NCBI GenBank assembly: GCA_039621445.1
Contig: CP154956.1
Span: 26,147,744 to 26,211,743 of the forward strand
Direction: 5' to 3'
DNA length: 64,000 nt
DNA from: Euglena gracilis
Lineage: Eukaryota > Euglenida > Euglenophyceae > Euglenales
Shown: positions 55,201 to 64,000 of the stretch, in pieces
Position numbering within the stretch: position 1 is the first letter of the stretch
Layout: each line of letters begins with the position of its first letter
Program-made: the position numbers and the translations under genes
Notes under the pieces: model-generated
Told to the model about the DNA's origin: nothing
The model's input: only the letters and a program-made list of their open reading frames with translations
Database searches by the model: none

Positions 55201-58200
55201 CAATGCTTGTTGTGTTTTTTTCCCGCCCTGCAGGGGTCGGTCACTGTGGCCAATCGGCCAAAAATGACCAAAAATCATAGGATTTGGGTCAGAAATCCAA
55301 AAAAAATCTAGCGCCTTTGGCGCTGCGTGGCCACTTTCAGCCAATCCCCACCCCACAGGGTCTGGAGCCAAAAACCAGTCAGTCACCGAAACCCCAGTCG
55401 GTCGCCCGGGGGGGGGGGGGGGGCAGAAACACCTTTAGCAATGGTATGGGTTTGGCAGTTATGCTTGGCAGTTTGGTTTTGGCTAACAATGGTATGGTAG
55501 AAAGCACCATCCCCTTCCTCAGTCGGAGGAGCCCAATGGGGGTAAATTGCAACTAGGCGTTTGGGTATTTCATGACCCTTTTGGTGGTCCCATTATATAC
55601 CATTTTTTTTCTGGACATGCAGGTGACACAGAGCTGCAGACCCCCCCCCCTACGCAGCCAAAAGCTAGCGGGAAATGGTCAATTGGATCCATGTGTCAAT
55701 CTCCCCCTGTCAGGGGGCTCCCGGACGCCGCTCCGGGTGCCATTTATGGGGAGTCACTGGCCAAACCAAAAATCCTTCTGCGTCTTTGGTGCGGGAAAAA
55801 AACTTCGGTGGCCAGGTGCCAATTATCTTATCTCTTTTTTAGAGTACTAAAGCTTACCATTGGGAGAAGGGGACCCCCCCGCACTGCGCAGGTCATGAGA
55901 ACCATGGACTCTCACCATGACCTTGGACCTGTTCCCGGATTTTTTTTCCAGTCGCGAGCGGATGGATCCCGGCTTTCTGAATCACCTCCGGTTGACCCCC
56001 AACTCCCCGTCAGCCTGAGTATTCAGCCAACGAGAGTCCAAACTGGGTCGGACTGGCCAACCCCTGCCCCTGTTTCGACTCTGCCATTTCGGAGAGGTGG
56101 ACATTTTGGGGTAAAAAAATAGAAAATTTCAAAAACGTCCAAAAACGGTGAGGAATGAAAGAAAATCACTGGGGAGCTAAAATAAAGCCCTGGGGACGGT
56201 CCATCAGCTCGTATAGATCTCCAGGGCCAGCTGCGCGCCCGTGCTGGTCCGCCAGGCCGCCACAGTGCCGGCCGGGCTGTGGTCACCAGCCAGGCTGGGC
56301 CGGGCCGATGGGCCACCAACCAGGGCCTGCCCACCGGCCGGGCTGCCCCCTCCCCTGCTCACATAATAGCTGCCCCCCTCCCTGCACGCCATCGCCACCC
56401 TGCCCCCATATCCCCATCTACCCCGCCATGTTGCTCAAAAAACCCAGATTTTACCAGGTTTTGCGTAGTGCTGGGCGCAATGTTGCAGCAGATGTTTGAG
56501 GCGTGTGGAAGCCAGGGCGGCCCCCGGCTCTGCCTGGCCGGCGGATCGGCGGCCCGGTCCAGCCCAGGGGCCCGGCAGCCCGGCCCAGCCCAGTGCATGT
56601 TTCGGGCAAGAACAGGGAGCCGGGTGGGGGGGGGAGCGAAAAATGCTCATTTTCGGCTCGAAAACAAGTTTCCGGGTCCGGGAGGCCAAAAAAAAACATC
56701 GTTTTGGGCTATTTTTTTTCCGATTTTTCGACTTTTTTTTTGATCTATACATGTCTGAAAATGGCAGAGTTGGAAATCTGCCGCGCTGTTTTGGGCCATG
56801 AATCGGCCATATCTCGGGCTTGGCGGGGAGTTGCAGGGAAATCAAAACACTGTTAGATAGGGCGTTCCAAGGGCCAAAAAAAACCTGACCCATAGGCACA
56901 CCCCCCAGGGGGGGGGTCAAGGGGCCCCAACCCACCCAGCAGCTCTCGAATACCCCGGGGGGGGTCACACAGGTGTTGCACCTAACACTCACAATTTTGG
57001 GAGTTTTGGGAATTTTGGGATCTCTGCTTAGAATTTTTAAAAATTCTCAAAATGCCTTGAAAAAAACCTTCAACAAACCTTTCAAAAAAATGCCTTAAAA
57101 AACTGATGGAGAGGCATTCCAAAAAAAAACACACTGCAGCCAAAAGGGAACAAAAAAAAATAGTAAGTCCCAAAAAACTTGCAAAAAAAGTTCAAAACTG
57201 CCAAATCATGGAGTCCCAAACCTCTGATAAGGCTGGTCGATTAATCGTAATCAGGGGGGGGGGATAATTGATATCGGAAGCCTTTGGAAAAATTGCGGAA
57301 AAATTGCGGAAATTGCGGAAAATTGCGGAAAAATTGATATCGGGAATATACACATTTCTGCTTGAAGGGACTTAGAAAATTTTCAATTGTGAGGTTCAGA
57401 ACACCGCAACACCCACGTCGATGCAGGCGAGCACAAATCAACACGCTTGAAATTCTATGCACAGGTAGGACGCACCCAATCCTGTGACCAGTGGTGCACC
57501 TGTGAGAAAATTGGTAAACTGGGGGGGGGAACAAAACACAATAGCACACCTGTTGATCCATTTGAAGAATGGCCTGAACTCATCTTCCACCTTCGGTGGT
57601 GGAAAAAAAATTCGGCGGAAAAAAATGCAAAAAAAATTGCAGAAAAATTACGGAAATTGCGGGAAAATTGCGGAAAATTGCGGAAATTGCGGAAAATTGT
57701 GGAAATTGCGGAAAAATTGCGGATATCAATTTCCCCCCCCCTCCCTGGGTACCAAGCGATTAATGCCGATTGCACCTAGCGTCTGAAATGTTTGCCCATG
57801 GCTGGCGAAAATATTTGCCCCAACCAGTCAAAATCTTTGCCCAGCGCCCTCAAAAAAATTGTCCAAAGGTCTCAAAATTCTTTGCACTCCGGCGCCAGAA
57901 ATATTTGCACCTGCTCAAAAAATATTTGCCCTCCGTCATTTTATTTTGCATAATGAAAAATAATGTTGCATTGGACAATGAAAAAGACCCGAAAATCCTA
58001 AAGGGTTAGCCTTCCGAAAATCTAGACGGTTAGCCTCAAAACTGAAGGTGAAATTCAGACCATCTATCCCTGGCCACGTGGGCAAGAAGGGGAACTAGAG
58101 AGTAGCCCCCAAAAATTAAGCGCAAAACCAAAACCAAAACCAAAACCTGGTACCTGCGCAGGAGCGTTGGGTCAGCATCTTCCACAGGATGATGAAGATG

Positions 58201-58244
58201 CTGAGAAGATGCATCACATCACCAATTAGTCTGAAGATGTTCAT
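37219..58244 (-). CDS. ERD2/KDELR: Second copy of KDEL receptor exons 1-4 (partial, probably allelic)
   Basis: Exons 58244-58154, 47638-47443, 45025-44891 and 37265-37219 repeat exons 1-4 of the receptor at 11667-34395 with the same splice sites and phases. I see three base differences over 469 coding bases (a His codon in exon 1, a Gly and an Arg codon in exon 2). All are synonymous, as expected for two functional alleles. Exons 5-6 have no second copy because this version stops at the N gap (36204-36216) just beyond exon 4. Read literally, the assembly has exons 1-4 twice followed by exons 5-6. An automatic gene caller could make a chimera or a truncated paralogue here. A true partial tandem duplication is possible but less likely. 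Confidence 0.85.
37453..37592. repeat. GGAGGCTCCA minisatellite (copy B)
   Basis: Shorter allele of 14280-14455, between GGTTACC and AGGTAACC. Confidence 0.8.
37760..38835. repeat. 18-bp minisatellite (copy B), uninterrupted
   Basis: About 60 copies of the CATCTTGTCCAGCATCTG unit, all in one orientation, unlike copy A. The plus frame of 346 codons and the minus frame of 263 codons here are products of the 18-bp period. Confidence 0.92.
39735..39882. repeat. Second GGAGGCTCCA minisatellite (copy B)
   Basis: Counterpart of 16790-17012. Just upstream, copy B also has an extra repeat of GGCGTAAATAGCAAACGGG (39425, 39534, 39641) absent from A. Confidence 0.75.
40591..40779. mobile_element. TA-flanked CCATGCCCCCCC element (copy B)
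   Basis: Same ends and TA flanks as 17732-17800, with an A-rich middle missing from copy A. Confidence 0.7.
41115..41595 (+). pseudogene. Unrecognised gene fragment (copy B)
   Basis: Allelic counterpart of 18141-18621 with the same segments. It carries L-to-Q and V-to-M type changes and an in-frame CACGTG insertion before FMLDPEKSF. Confidence 0.35.
41688..42216. mobile_element. hAT-like GGATGGGAAGCC element, intact (copy B)
   Basis: CAGGGTTGGATGGGAAGCC...GGGCTTCCCATCAATCCCTG, flanked by CCGGTGAA (41680-41687) and CCGATGAA (42217-42224). Interior as in 5720-6241, including the GCGCAGCGCC hairpin near 42014. Confidence 0.88.
42434..42729. mobile_element. hAT-like miniature element, copy B only
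   Basis: CAGGCTTCTTTTTAAGACC...GTCTTAAAAAGAAGCCTG, flanks GCCAAGCC (42426-42433) and ACCAAGCC (42730-42737). The empty site in A is in reverse orientation at about 19322-19331 (CGGCTTGGTC), because the segment is inverted there. Confidence 0.87.
49144..49903. mobile_element. hAT-like GTCGCTAGCGAC element (copy B)
   Basis: Same insertion as 26979-27742. The right end reads CGCAATGAGCCAAG, nearer the presumed original CAGG-type terminus. Flanks GAGGGTGG (49136-49143) and GAGGGTGC (49904-49911). Confidence 0.82.
51784..52040. mobile_element. TA-flanked C/G-capped element, copy B only
   Basis: CCCCCCCCCTAGTCGTATGA...GTCGTACGACTGGGGGGG, flanked by TA (51782-51783, 52041-52042). Empty TA in copy A at 29618-29619. 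Same family as 15353-15767 and 25804-26072. Confidence 0.92.
52135..52591. mobile_element. hAT-like element, present in both copies (B)
   Basis: Allelic to 29712-30144 with the same TSD GTCAGGCA (52127-52134, 52592-52599). Confidence 0.87.
52997..53313. mobile_element. hAT-like element, GGCACC-rich, copy B only, exact TSD
   Basis: CATGCTTGTGCTTA...TAAGCACAAGCCTG, flanked by GTTCGGAT (52989-52996, 53314-53321; 8/8). Empty site in copy A at 30539-30546. Internal GGGTGCCTGCCCCTAGCA inverted words and hairpin CGGCGCCTTCGGCGCCG near 53149. Confidence 0.92.
53480..54580. mobile_element. hAT-like GTCGCTAGCGAC element with nested TA element (copy B)
   Basis: Allelic to 30703-31752. Holds the nested element 53661-53958. 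Its right target duplication was itself the target of the element at 54583-55052. Confidence 0.8.
54583..55052. mobile_element. hAT-like element (CATACATCTC family), copy B only, exact TSD
   Basis: CATACATCTCTTTAAGGACC...CCTTAGAGAGATGTATG, flanked by GCCCTGAT (54575-54582, 55053-55060; 8/8). Empty site in copy A near 31747-31754. Hairpin CGGCGCTTCGCGCCG near 54879. It is inserted across the right border of the older element 53480-54580. Confidence 0.9.
56087..56966. other. Copy B-only segment beside an inversion
   Basis: About 0.88 kb absent from copy A. GC-rich GGCCGGGCTG words at 56220-56600, then A/T-rich. No terminal inverted repeat or TSD found, and no protein recognised. It adjoins 56967-57165, which is inverted relative to A 32884-33078. 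Confidence 0.6.
57250..57749. mobile_element. TA-flanked element with TTGCGGAAAA minisatellite (copy B)
   Basis: Allele of 33159-33613 with longer AATTGCGGAAA arrays. Confidence 0.65.
57766..57990. repeat. Dispersed 'TTTGCCC' repeat, copy 2 (B)
   Basis: Allele of 33636-33870. Confidence 0.6.
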
Positions 58245-58320
58245 GCTGAAGAAAATGGCTGTGAAAGATGAATAAATATCATCTTGAACTGGCTTCCCCA
58301 AAAATACTTTGGCAAAAATA

Positions 58321-58545
58321 CCATGCCCCCCCTTATGTACCCCCCCCCCGGGAGGGCCAAATTTGGGGGGAGGTACACAATGGGGGGGAGGTACACAATG
58401 GGGGGGGGGAGGTAGACAGTGGGGACATGCCTGTGGATTGCCGGACGAGGTGCTTTCCTCATGGGAGTGGGTGCATGAGCCCCCCCATTGTGTACCTCCC
58501 CCCCAGGGGGTACACAATGGGGGGGTACATAATGGGGGGGCATGG
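58321..58545. mobile_element. TA-flanked CCATGCCCCCCC element upstream of the receptor start (copy B)
   Basis: Simple form of 34473-35194, flanked by TA at 58319-58320 and 58546-58547, about 76 bp upstream of the exon 1 ATG (58244). Confidence 0.82.
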
Positions 58546-58895
58546 TACTTTGGGCCATACTCCCAACGCCAGGTTTCAAGACAGAGGTTGTGGTAATAAT
58601 GCAAGCCTCAAAGGTGGCCTGGGTTGCTAACACAGCCCCTGTCACAGCCTCAAAAGCAGAAATGATGCATGCAAGACCTATAGATGGATGGATGTAATGA
58701 ATGTATGGAACTAGTTAGCTAATTTTCATAAAACAGACGCGAAGTGGGAATAAGCTGCGGCAGTGGGAATGGTTTGGTATTCCAGGATAAACCCTTTTTG
58801 GGGGCTGTTCATGAAAACATTGCCAATGCCCATTGCATTCTGCCTTGAGGTCTCAGGATTTCTTTCCACAAGCCAATTAGGCTGCATACTGGGTG

Positions 58896-59575
58896 TCATT
58901 GCGCGAAATTGGTGATGTATTTTTTGGTGGTCGCCAGCGACTAGTCACTAGCGACTATTGGTGAAGTCCCACCAACCATTGGTGGTCAGGCCGACTAGTT
59001 GGCCCAACCACCAATGATACGTCCACCCCCTCCTCTAAAAAAAGTTTTTAAGCTCCCCCCTCCAAAAAAAAAACCTTCCAGAAGCCCCATTCGGGGGGTC
59101 AATTTGCAAAAAAAAAATGGTGATAGCCTCTTATTGGGACTGTTCTGTCGAAGTTGCCTGTGCAAGGATGGCCACGGGTAAACGCCGTAAAAAACCTCCC
59201 GAAAGCCCTCCAATACCACCCCCTCCCCCCTTATTTGACCTCCCACTTAATTGAGCATTTGGGTTCGGGGGAAAATTTTTTAAGGCGCCGAAGGCGCCAA
59301 AATTTTTTTTTGACCTCTCTCAAAGCCAAATCTTTGACCCCCCCCTTTATTTGACCCCCCTTAATTGAGCATTTGGGGGTCCTTTAGGCCGTAGGTGTGC
59401 TCAAATAAGGGGGGTAATGGTAACAAAATCCCCTTGTGTGTGCAAGGCAAGGGTCGTGAACCCGGCGCCCCCTTTCTGGTATAGATATCAGAGCCAACGC
59501 ATTTGAGCCAAACTTTTAGGGGGGCAAATATCCAACCAACTCTCGTGCCATTAGCTTTGTATGTGCAAGGCACTG
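58896..59575. mobile_element. Partial GTCGCTAGCGAC-type element (copy B)
   Basis: Counterpart of 35531-36203. The sequence continues past 59575 into single-copy DNA starting with further GAGAAATTG..GGTCGCCAG copies (59585-59712). Confidence 0.6.
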
Positions 59576-59584
59576 CCCCAAGTG

Positions 59585-60180
59585 AGAAATTGCGGCCCCG
59601 AGAGAGAAATTGTTGTTGATTTTTTTTGGTGGTCGCCAGTGATTAGTCGCCAGAGAATGGTCGCTAGCGACCATTTGTGGTCGGGCCGACTAGTCGCTAG
59701 CGACCACCAATGATACCCCCCCCCCCTTATTGTCCCAACCACCTTCCCACTGGGACCCCAAACGGACAATGCAATAAGGGGGTACGGCAGCGAAAAACAC
59801 ACGCCAGATCATGGTGGCCGAAAGGAGCGCAAAAAAAATTCCTTGCAGAAAATGGCCAGGGACAATGAGGGGGGGGTTGGTACGTCCACCCCCCTCTGAA
59901 AAAATTTTCAGCCCCCCCCCCCAAATTCATTCAAATGTGAAGGAAGATGACTCAAAACCCACCCAAATGCCCTCAACAACCCCCATTCGCGAGTCAATTT
60001 GCAAAAAAAAAATTTGGGCAATGTCTTCTTTTTGCGCCTGTGTTGTGAAACCGCAGCCAAAGCTGCCCACCTGGGAGGAGGCCGAAAGCCAACTGAGTTC
60101 ATCAGACGATTCGGCCATCCCAACCGTCGGTCAAAAGACACCCCCAGGACCAAACTCCGACCACTAATTTGCCGAATTTG
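59585..60180. mobile_element. Degenerate GTCGCTAGCGAC-type element
   Basis: GAGAAATTGTTGTTGATTTT, GGTCGCCAGTGATTAGTCGCC and GGTCGCTAGCGACCACC at the left. Inner TTCATTCAAATGTGAAGG and GGAGGAGGCCGAAAGCC match 26979-27742. It is interrupted by the small TA element 59716-59782. The right border is uncertain. Confidence 0.5.
59716..59782. mobile_element. 67-bp TA-flanked C/G-capped element
   Basis: CCCCCCCCCCCTTATTG...CAATAAGGGGG between TA (59714-59715) and TA (59783-59784). Confidence 0.7.
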
Positions 60181-60346
60181 ATCGAAAGCTCTTTTCATCA
60201 GAAGACTAATGATCACCACCAAATTGAGCCACGCTGAACAATACTCTTATTTCCTGTCACTAAGAGATAATCCTGTTTTCACAATTCTTGTACCCCTGGA
60301 CCACTTAGGTCGTCAATTTGAAGAGAAAACTCGTTTCTGTAGGGTA

Positions 60347-60552
60347 ACCCTCACCCCCCCCTAATTGCCCCCCCCCTAATTGGCTAATTCGGGGTCCCGT
60401 TGGCGGTCCATTAGCCAATTTGGGGGGGGGGGGGCAGGCTTATTGGCCATTGGCCGGGGTAACCCCCCCTAACTGTCCCCCCCCCCTAATTGGCTAATTA
60501 GGGGTCCGAAGGAGCCCGGCCATTAGCCAAATAGGGGGGTGGGGGGTGAGGG
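60347..60552. mobile_element. TA-flanked element with TAATTGGCTAATT repeats
   Basis: ACCCTCACCCCCCCCTAATT...GGGGGGTGGGGGGTGAGGG, flanked by TA (60345-60346, 60553-60554). Inner CCTAATTGGCTAATT words recur at 62720-62945. Confidence 0.7.
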
Positions 60553-60668
60553 TATGCTTCTTAAACCAAACAGCACCGAAAATCGCCACAAATTTCGACT
60601 CGGATTCTGGCCGTTCCGACGATCGCGAGCGTATCTCTGGTTGCTTGCAAAGTTGAGGTACCAAATTA

Positions 60669-60856
60669 CCTCCCCCCCCCCCTTGTCGTTGACACGCCAA
60701 TGCTCCAGGAGAGTGCCGTTGACACGGGGGGTGTGTCAACGACACGCCATGTCAATGTCACTGTGATTCAATAGGTAGTGTTCCAGAAAAGTGTCGTTGA
60801 CACGGGGGGGGGGGGTGTCAACGACACGCCGTGCCAACGACAAGGGGGGGGGGAGG
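60669..60856. mobile_element. TA-flanked element with GTCGTTGACACG repeats
   Basis: CCTCCCCCCCCCCTTGTCGT... and ...ACGACAAGGGGGGGGGAGG, flanked by TA (60667-60668, 60857-60858). Inverted GTCGTTGACACG / CGTGTCAACGAC units through the 188 bp, so it could fold almost completely. Confidence 0.82.
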
Positions 60857-61286
60857 TACCCTGGATCGAAAGCTCTTTTCAACAGAAGGCCAGCAGTGGC
60901 CATTAGATTTTTCCACTCTGCAAAGTACTCTTATTCTAAAACAGCACCAATTTTCACCAAAATTGGATATCCACCCCAGTGGTCCCCAAATGGCAAATTG
61001 CATTCAACTGCATGGTTAAAACAGTCATATCAGGACCTCAATGACCAATTTGGGCCATTTCTGGGCACTTTTGATGACATTTTTATTGAAACCGTGTTTG
61101 GGCTGATTTCGAGACTTTAAAAGTCTTAAATCTTCCCCCAGGACCCCCCTAACACTTGGCCCAAACACAGTTCTTGTCGCAGATGACAGAACTGGTGTTA
61201 GGAACGCCAGGTTTTGGACAGAACCGTCGTTCCCCACCCCTTTCTCACAGACAGAACCGGCGTTCCTAAAACCAGTGGGGGGGGAA
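60857..61286. other. No gene seen
   Basis: Plain spacer. The word ATCGAAAGCTCTTTTCA at 60865 also occurs at 60180, on the two sides of the TA elements. Confidence 0.45.
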
Positions 61287-61727
61287 CAGGCTTTTGCTTA
61301 AGGACCCCCCGGGGGGGGGGGGGTACTGGCTAGCCAATCGGCTAGACACTGGAAAAAGTGGACTAGCTAGACCCCCCCTCCCCCCGGGGGGGGGGGGGTC
61401 CGGGGGTCCCCCGGACTGGGAAAAAAATTTTCCTCCGGCGCTGCGCGCCGGAGGAAAAATGAGGTTTTTAATAGGTTTTTGGCTGATTTTGCTCCAAAAA
61501 TTCCCAAAAATGGCCAAAAACGGGCATTTTTGGCCATTTTTGGGGGTCCCAAAAAAAATTTCGGCGCTTCGCGCCGGTCACTGGAAAAAATTTTTCCACT
61601 AGCTAGCCCTGCTAGCAGACCCCCCCCGGGGGGGGGGGGCTGCTAGAAAACCCACTAGCCAAATTTGGACTAGCTGCAGTCCAGCCCCCCCCCGGGGGGG
61701 TACTGCAATCCCTTAAGCAAATGCCTG
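61287..61727. mobile_element. hAT-like miniature element, exact TSD
   Basis: CAGGCTTTTGCTTAAGGACC...CCTTAAGCAAATGCCTG, flanked by GGGGGGAA (61279-61286, 61728-61735). Internally very similar to 3750-4179; hairpin GGCGCTTCGCGCC near 61562 and a second CCGGCGCTGCGCGCCGG near 61436. Confidence 0.85.
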
Positions 61728-61998
61728 GGGGGGAACGCCGGTTCTGTCATGAACCTGGCGTCTCAAACGCCAGTTTAAGCTCCTCCAGCCCCAATATTTG
61801 ACCTGGACTGCGTAGAAAAAGAGCGTACCTGGTTTTGGGGTCACCAATCACAGTGGCCTGGTGATGGTGACAAATTTGGCAACAAATGCAACAAATATTT
61901 ACGGTGCTGGGCTGTCAACATCGGGTGCTGACTCCCCCTTTCCTCTGCAATGATTTTGTGCATTTGTATTGTACCTGGCATACCTCAATTTGACACTA

Positions 61999-62397
61999 CC
62001 TCCCCCTCCCTTTGTTGAACAACCGGGTGCCTGGAACCTGCGACCGGGGGGGTTAGGCTCCCCTAACCTGCAACCTGCGACCAGGGGGGGGTCATTATTG
62101 TGGGGGTGGCTGTTGTTCACAGTATTGACCGTATCCATCACCGAAAGCCGAAAAACCTTGTACAACCACGGAGGCTTTCGAGCCATCGCTACGAGAATAC
62201 AAAACATGAGCGCCAGCAGGGAACAGGGAAAATGCCTGAAAAAGGCGGAAATGGATCCATACAACCTCAAAAAAAAACCAGCCTCGTTTTTTTTGGTCCT
62301 GACCTGCAATCGTGGAGGTGGTTGTTGGACCCCCCTAACCAGCAACCTGCAACCGGGTGGTCGGTACAGTGGGGTGGTCGTATGACAAAGGGGGAGG
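61999..62397. mobile_element. TA-flanked element with internal GCAACCTG repeats
   Basis: CCTCCCCCTCCCTTTGTTGA...ATGACAAAGGGGGAGG, flanked by TA (61997-61998, 62398-62399). GGAACCTGCGACCGGGGG and CAACCTGCAACCGGG words relate it to 15353-15767. The 138-198 codon plus frames across it have no known domain. Confidence 0.78.
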
Positions 62398-62399
62398 TA

Positions 62400-62625
62400 A
62401 AATTACACCTGGCGTCTGAAATATTTGCCCACAGACAGCAAAATTTTTTGCCCCAACCTGTCAAAATTTTTGCCCAGAGCCCTCAAAAAAAATTGCCCAA
62501 AAATCTCAAAATTTTTTGCACCTCCCACCAAAAATATTTACACTCCGTCATTTATTTTTGCACAATGAAAAAAAGCATTGCTCTGCACAACGGAAGAAGA
62601 TCCACACCGACTGAACGTCCAACAG
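62400..62625. repeat. Dispersed 'TTTGCCC' repeat, copy 3
   Basis: GCGTCTGAAATATTTGCCC onward, same word order as 33636-33870 and 12757-12975. Confidence 0.6.
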
Positions 62626-62714
62626 CCGACGGACACAATTGTTGGACCCGGCCGGACATTTTCGTTGGCCCCTCCCGGGCAGGAAATGGGAGATAGAGCC
62701 TCTGCATGAAACGT

Positions 62715-62948
62715 GACCCCCCCTATTTGTCCCCCCCCCCCTAATTGGCCAGAGCCCAGGTGGCCAATTAGGGGGGGAGTTACTCATTTCAAGGGAAAAT
62801 GCCTTCATTCGGGTGTTTTACGGGGGTTCGCGACTATGAAGGACGGGGTCCAGGTGGCCAATTGGGGGGGGGGGTTAGGGGTAACCCCCCCCCTAATTGT
62901 CCCCCCCCTAATTGGCCAAAAGGGCCAAATAAGGGGGGGGGGTGTTGG
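62715..62948. repeat. C-run / TAATTGGCC inverted words
   Basis: CCCCCTAATTGGCC and GGCCAATTAGGGGG pairs at 62728-62780, and again at 62884-62945. Related to 60347-60552 but with less certain ends. Confidence 0.55.
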
Positions 62949-63149
62949 TAGTTGACCCTCTGGCCCATGAAATTTAGGCCCCAGTGGACATTTTTGCAGG
63001 GAAACCTGTCTGAAATAGTCTGAACCCAAGAACTTAAAATATCACGGCAGATGCTAAGGTTCAAATGGAAAGTGTGGCAATGTCTTTCAAAATCTGCATG
63101 TTGATTACTTCGCATCCTCCACCCAAGAGGTGGGCTCCCGGATCTGGCC

Positions 63150-63341
63150 TGGGGGGGGGGGGTTGTGGGCCGACCCCAGGGTCGGCCCAATACGACCCTA
63201 GGGTCGCTGGGGTCGCTAAAGTCGACCCCCCCCCCAGGACGTGGAGTGGGCCGACCCTGGGGTCGTCCGTCCTAGGGTCGTGGGCCGACGCTAGGGTCGA
63301 CCCCAGGGTCGGCCCACCCCATGACCTCGCCCCCCCCCACC
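63150..63341. repeat. GGGTCGACCC palindrome cluster between G and C runs
   Basis: Near-perfect palindromes GGGCCGACCC-CA-GGGTCGGCCC (about 63167) and GGGTCGACCCCAGGGTCGG (about 63294), with CCTAGGGTCG units between. The block opens with a G-run and closes with a C-run. Confidence 0.7.
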
Positions 63342-63432
63342 AAAATTTTTTGAATTTTTTTTTGATGTTTCAGGCCTTCAATTAGAAAGGAACCAAAAGC
63401 AGGGAATACTAATATTGGTTGCTTTTTCTTAC

Positions 63433-63927
63433 CAGGGAATTTCTTAAAGACCCCGGGGGGGGGGGGTCCAGCCTCCGGCTGGCAAAAAGGCTGCTGGCTG
63501 GATTTGAGCTGCTGGCGGGCCCCCCCCCCCACGGGGGTGGGGGGTCCGGGGCTGGAGGGGGCTCGGCTGGGCTGGGTCGGTGAAAAACAAAATTTTCTAA
63601 CACATTTTTGCCATTTTCGACATGGTGGATGGAGCTAGATCAAGGCTGGGGGGCTGTGATGGAGGAAGCTGTGGTGAGGGGAAAAAATGCAGGGATAGGT
63701 GACCTGGGCAGCCCAGTTGGCTGGCCAGCCTGCGGCCAGCTGGCCCGGCCTTCGGCCGGCTGGCCCGACCTCCGGCCGGGCTGGACCCGACTTTATTTCA
63801 GTCGACCCCCGGGGGGGGGGGGGGCTCCCAGCCCGAATTTGGGCTGCTGGCTGGATTTGAGCTGCTGGCTGGCTGGACCCCTCCCCCCCCCGGGGGTAGG
63901 GTACCCTCCGGCTTAAGAAATTCCCTG
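63433..63927. mobile_element. hAT-like miniature element
   Basis: CAGGGAATTTCTTAAAGACC...GGCTTAAGAAATTCCCTG, flanks TTTCTTAC (63425-63432) and TTGCTTAC (63928-63935), 7/8. Body as in 29712-30144. Confidence 0.82.
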
Positions 63928-64000
63928 TTGCTTACAGCCGGTTGCAAAAATAATGGCTCACTGCCTCATGATGAACTGCCGGCTGTCTCATTGTACATTG

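Larger units (their letters stand above)
36217..59575. repeat. Copy B of a 23-kb directly repeated block
   Basis: Second version of 13041-36203, about 200 bp longer. Relative to copy A it has elements at 42434-42729, 51784-52040, 52997-53313 and 54583-55052, plus about 0.88 kb at 56087-56966. It lacks elements present in A at 15353-15767, 20711-21178, 24414-24708, 25804-26072, 33927-34203 and 34493-34998. Segments 41797-43250, about 38166-38310 and 56967-57165 are inverted relative to A. Confidence 0.9.

Noticed and set aside
1-64000. rRNA genes, LTR retrotransposons or viral sequence
   Set aside because: No conserved rRNA segments, no long direct terminal repeats and no polymerase, protease or capsid motifs were seen in any frame.

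Overview
The window is nuclear DNA of a eukaryote. It carries one recognisable conserved gene, a KDEL (ER-retention signal) receptor, on the minus strand. Its six short exons, joined by canonical GT-AG introns, give 219 codons and are scattered over about 23 kb. Nearly everything else is non-coding: intron and intergenic DNA saturated with small inverted-repeat elements, long G/C homopolymer runs, A-rich repeats and minisatellites. The standard code fits. The lineage cannot be fixed from the sequence; a large-genome protist or alga is a guess. The listed open frames are mostly low-complexity G/P, L/F or repeat-encoded and are not genes.

Layout. 1-13040 is single-copy sequence with a long inverted repeat (3270-3665 against 10865-11335), an 18-bp minisatellite (8085-8412) and the last two receptor exons (11667-11952). 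13041-36203 (copy A) and 36217-59575 (copy B) are two versions of the same 23-kb block, separated by 13 Ns. Both ends of the repeat coincide with the gap, so this is most simply two allelic contigs that overlap but were not merged. Receptor exons 1-4 therefore appear twice and exons 5-6 once. 59576-64000 is single copy again and dense in small elements.

The two copies act as a natural experiment. Where one carries an element, the other often keeps the empty site. This resolves two element classes: (1) hAT-like miniature elements with CAGG...CCTG-type ends and 8-bp target-site duplications, and (2) Stowaway-like elements capped by runs of C and G and flanked by TA. Members of both classes carry a GGCGC-loop-GCGCC hairpin core. 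The copies also differ by three inversions, one with a breakpoint inside a hAT-like element. No transposase was recognised. Identity and family calls were made by eye; no searches were run.
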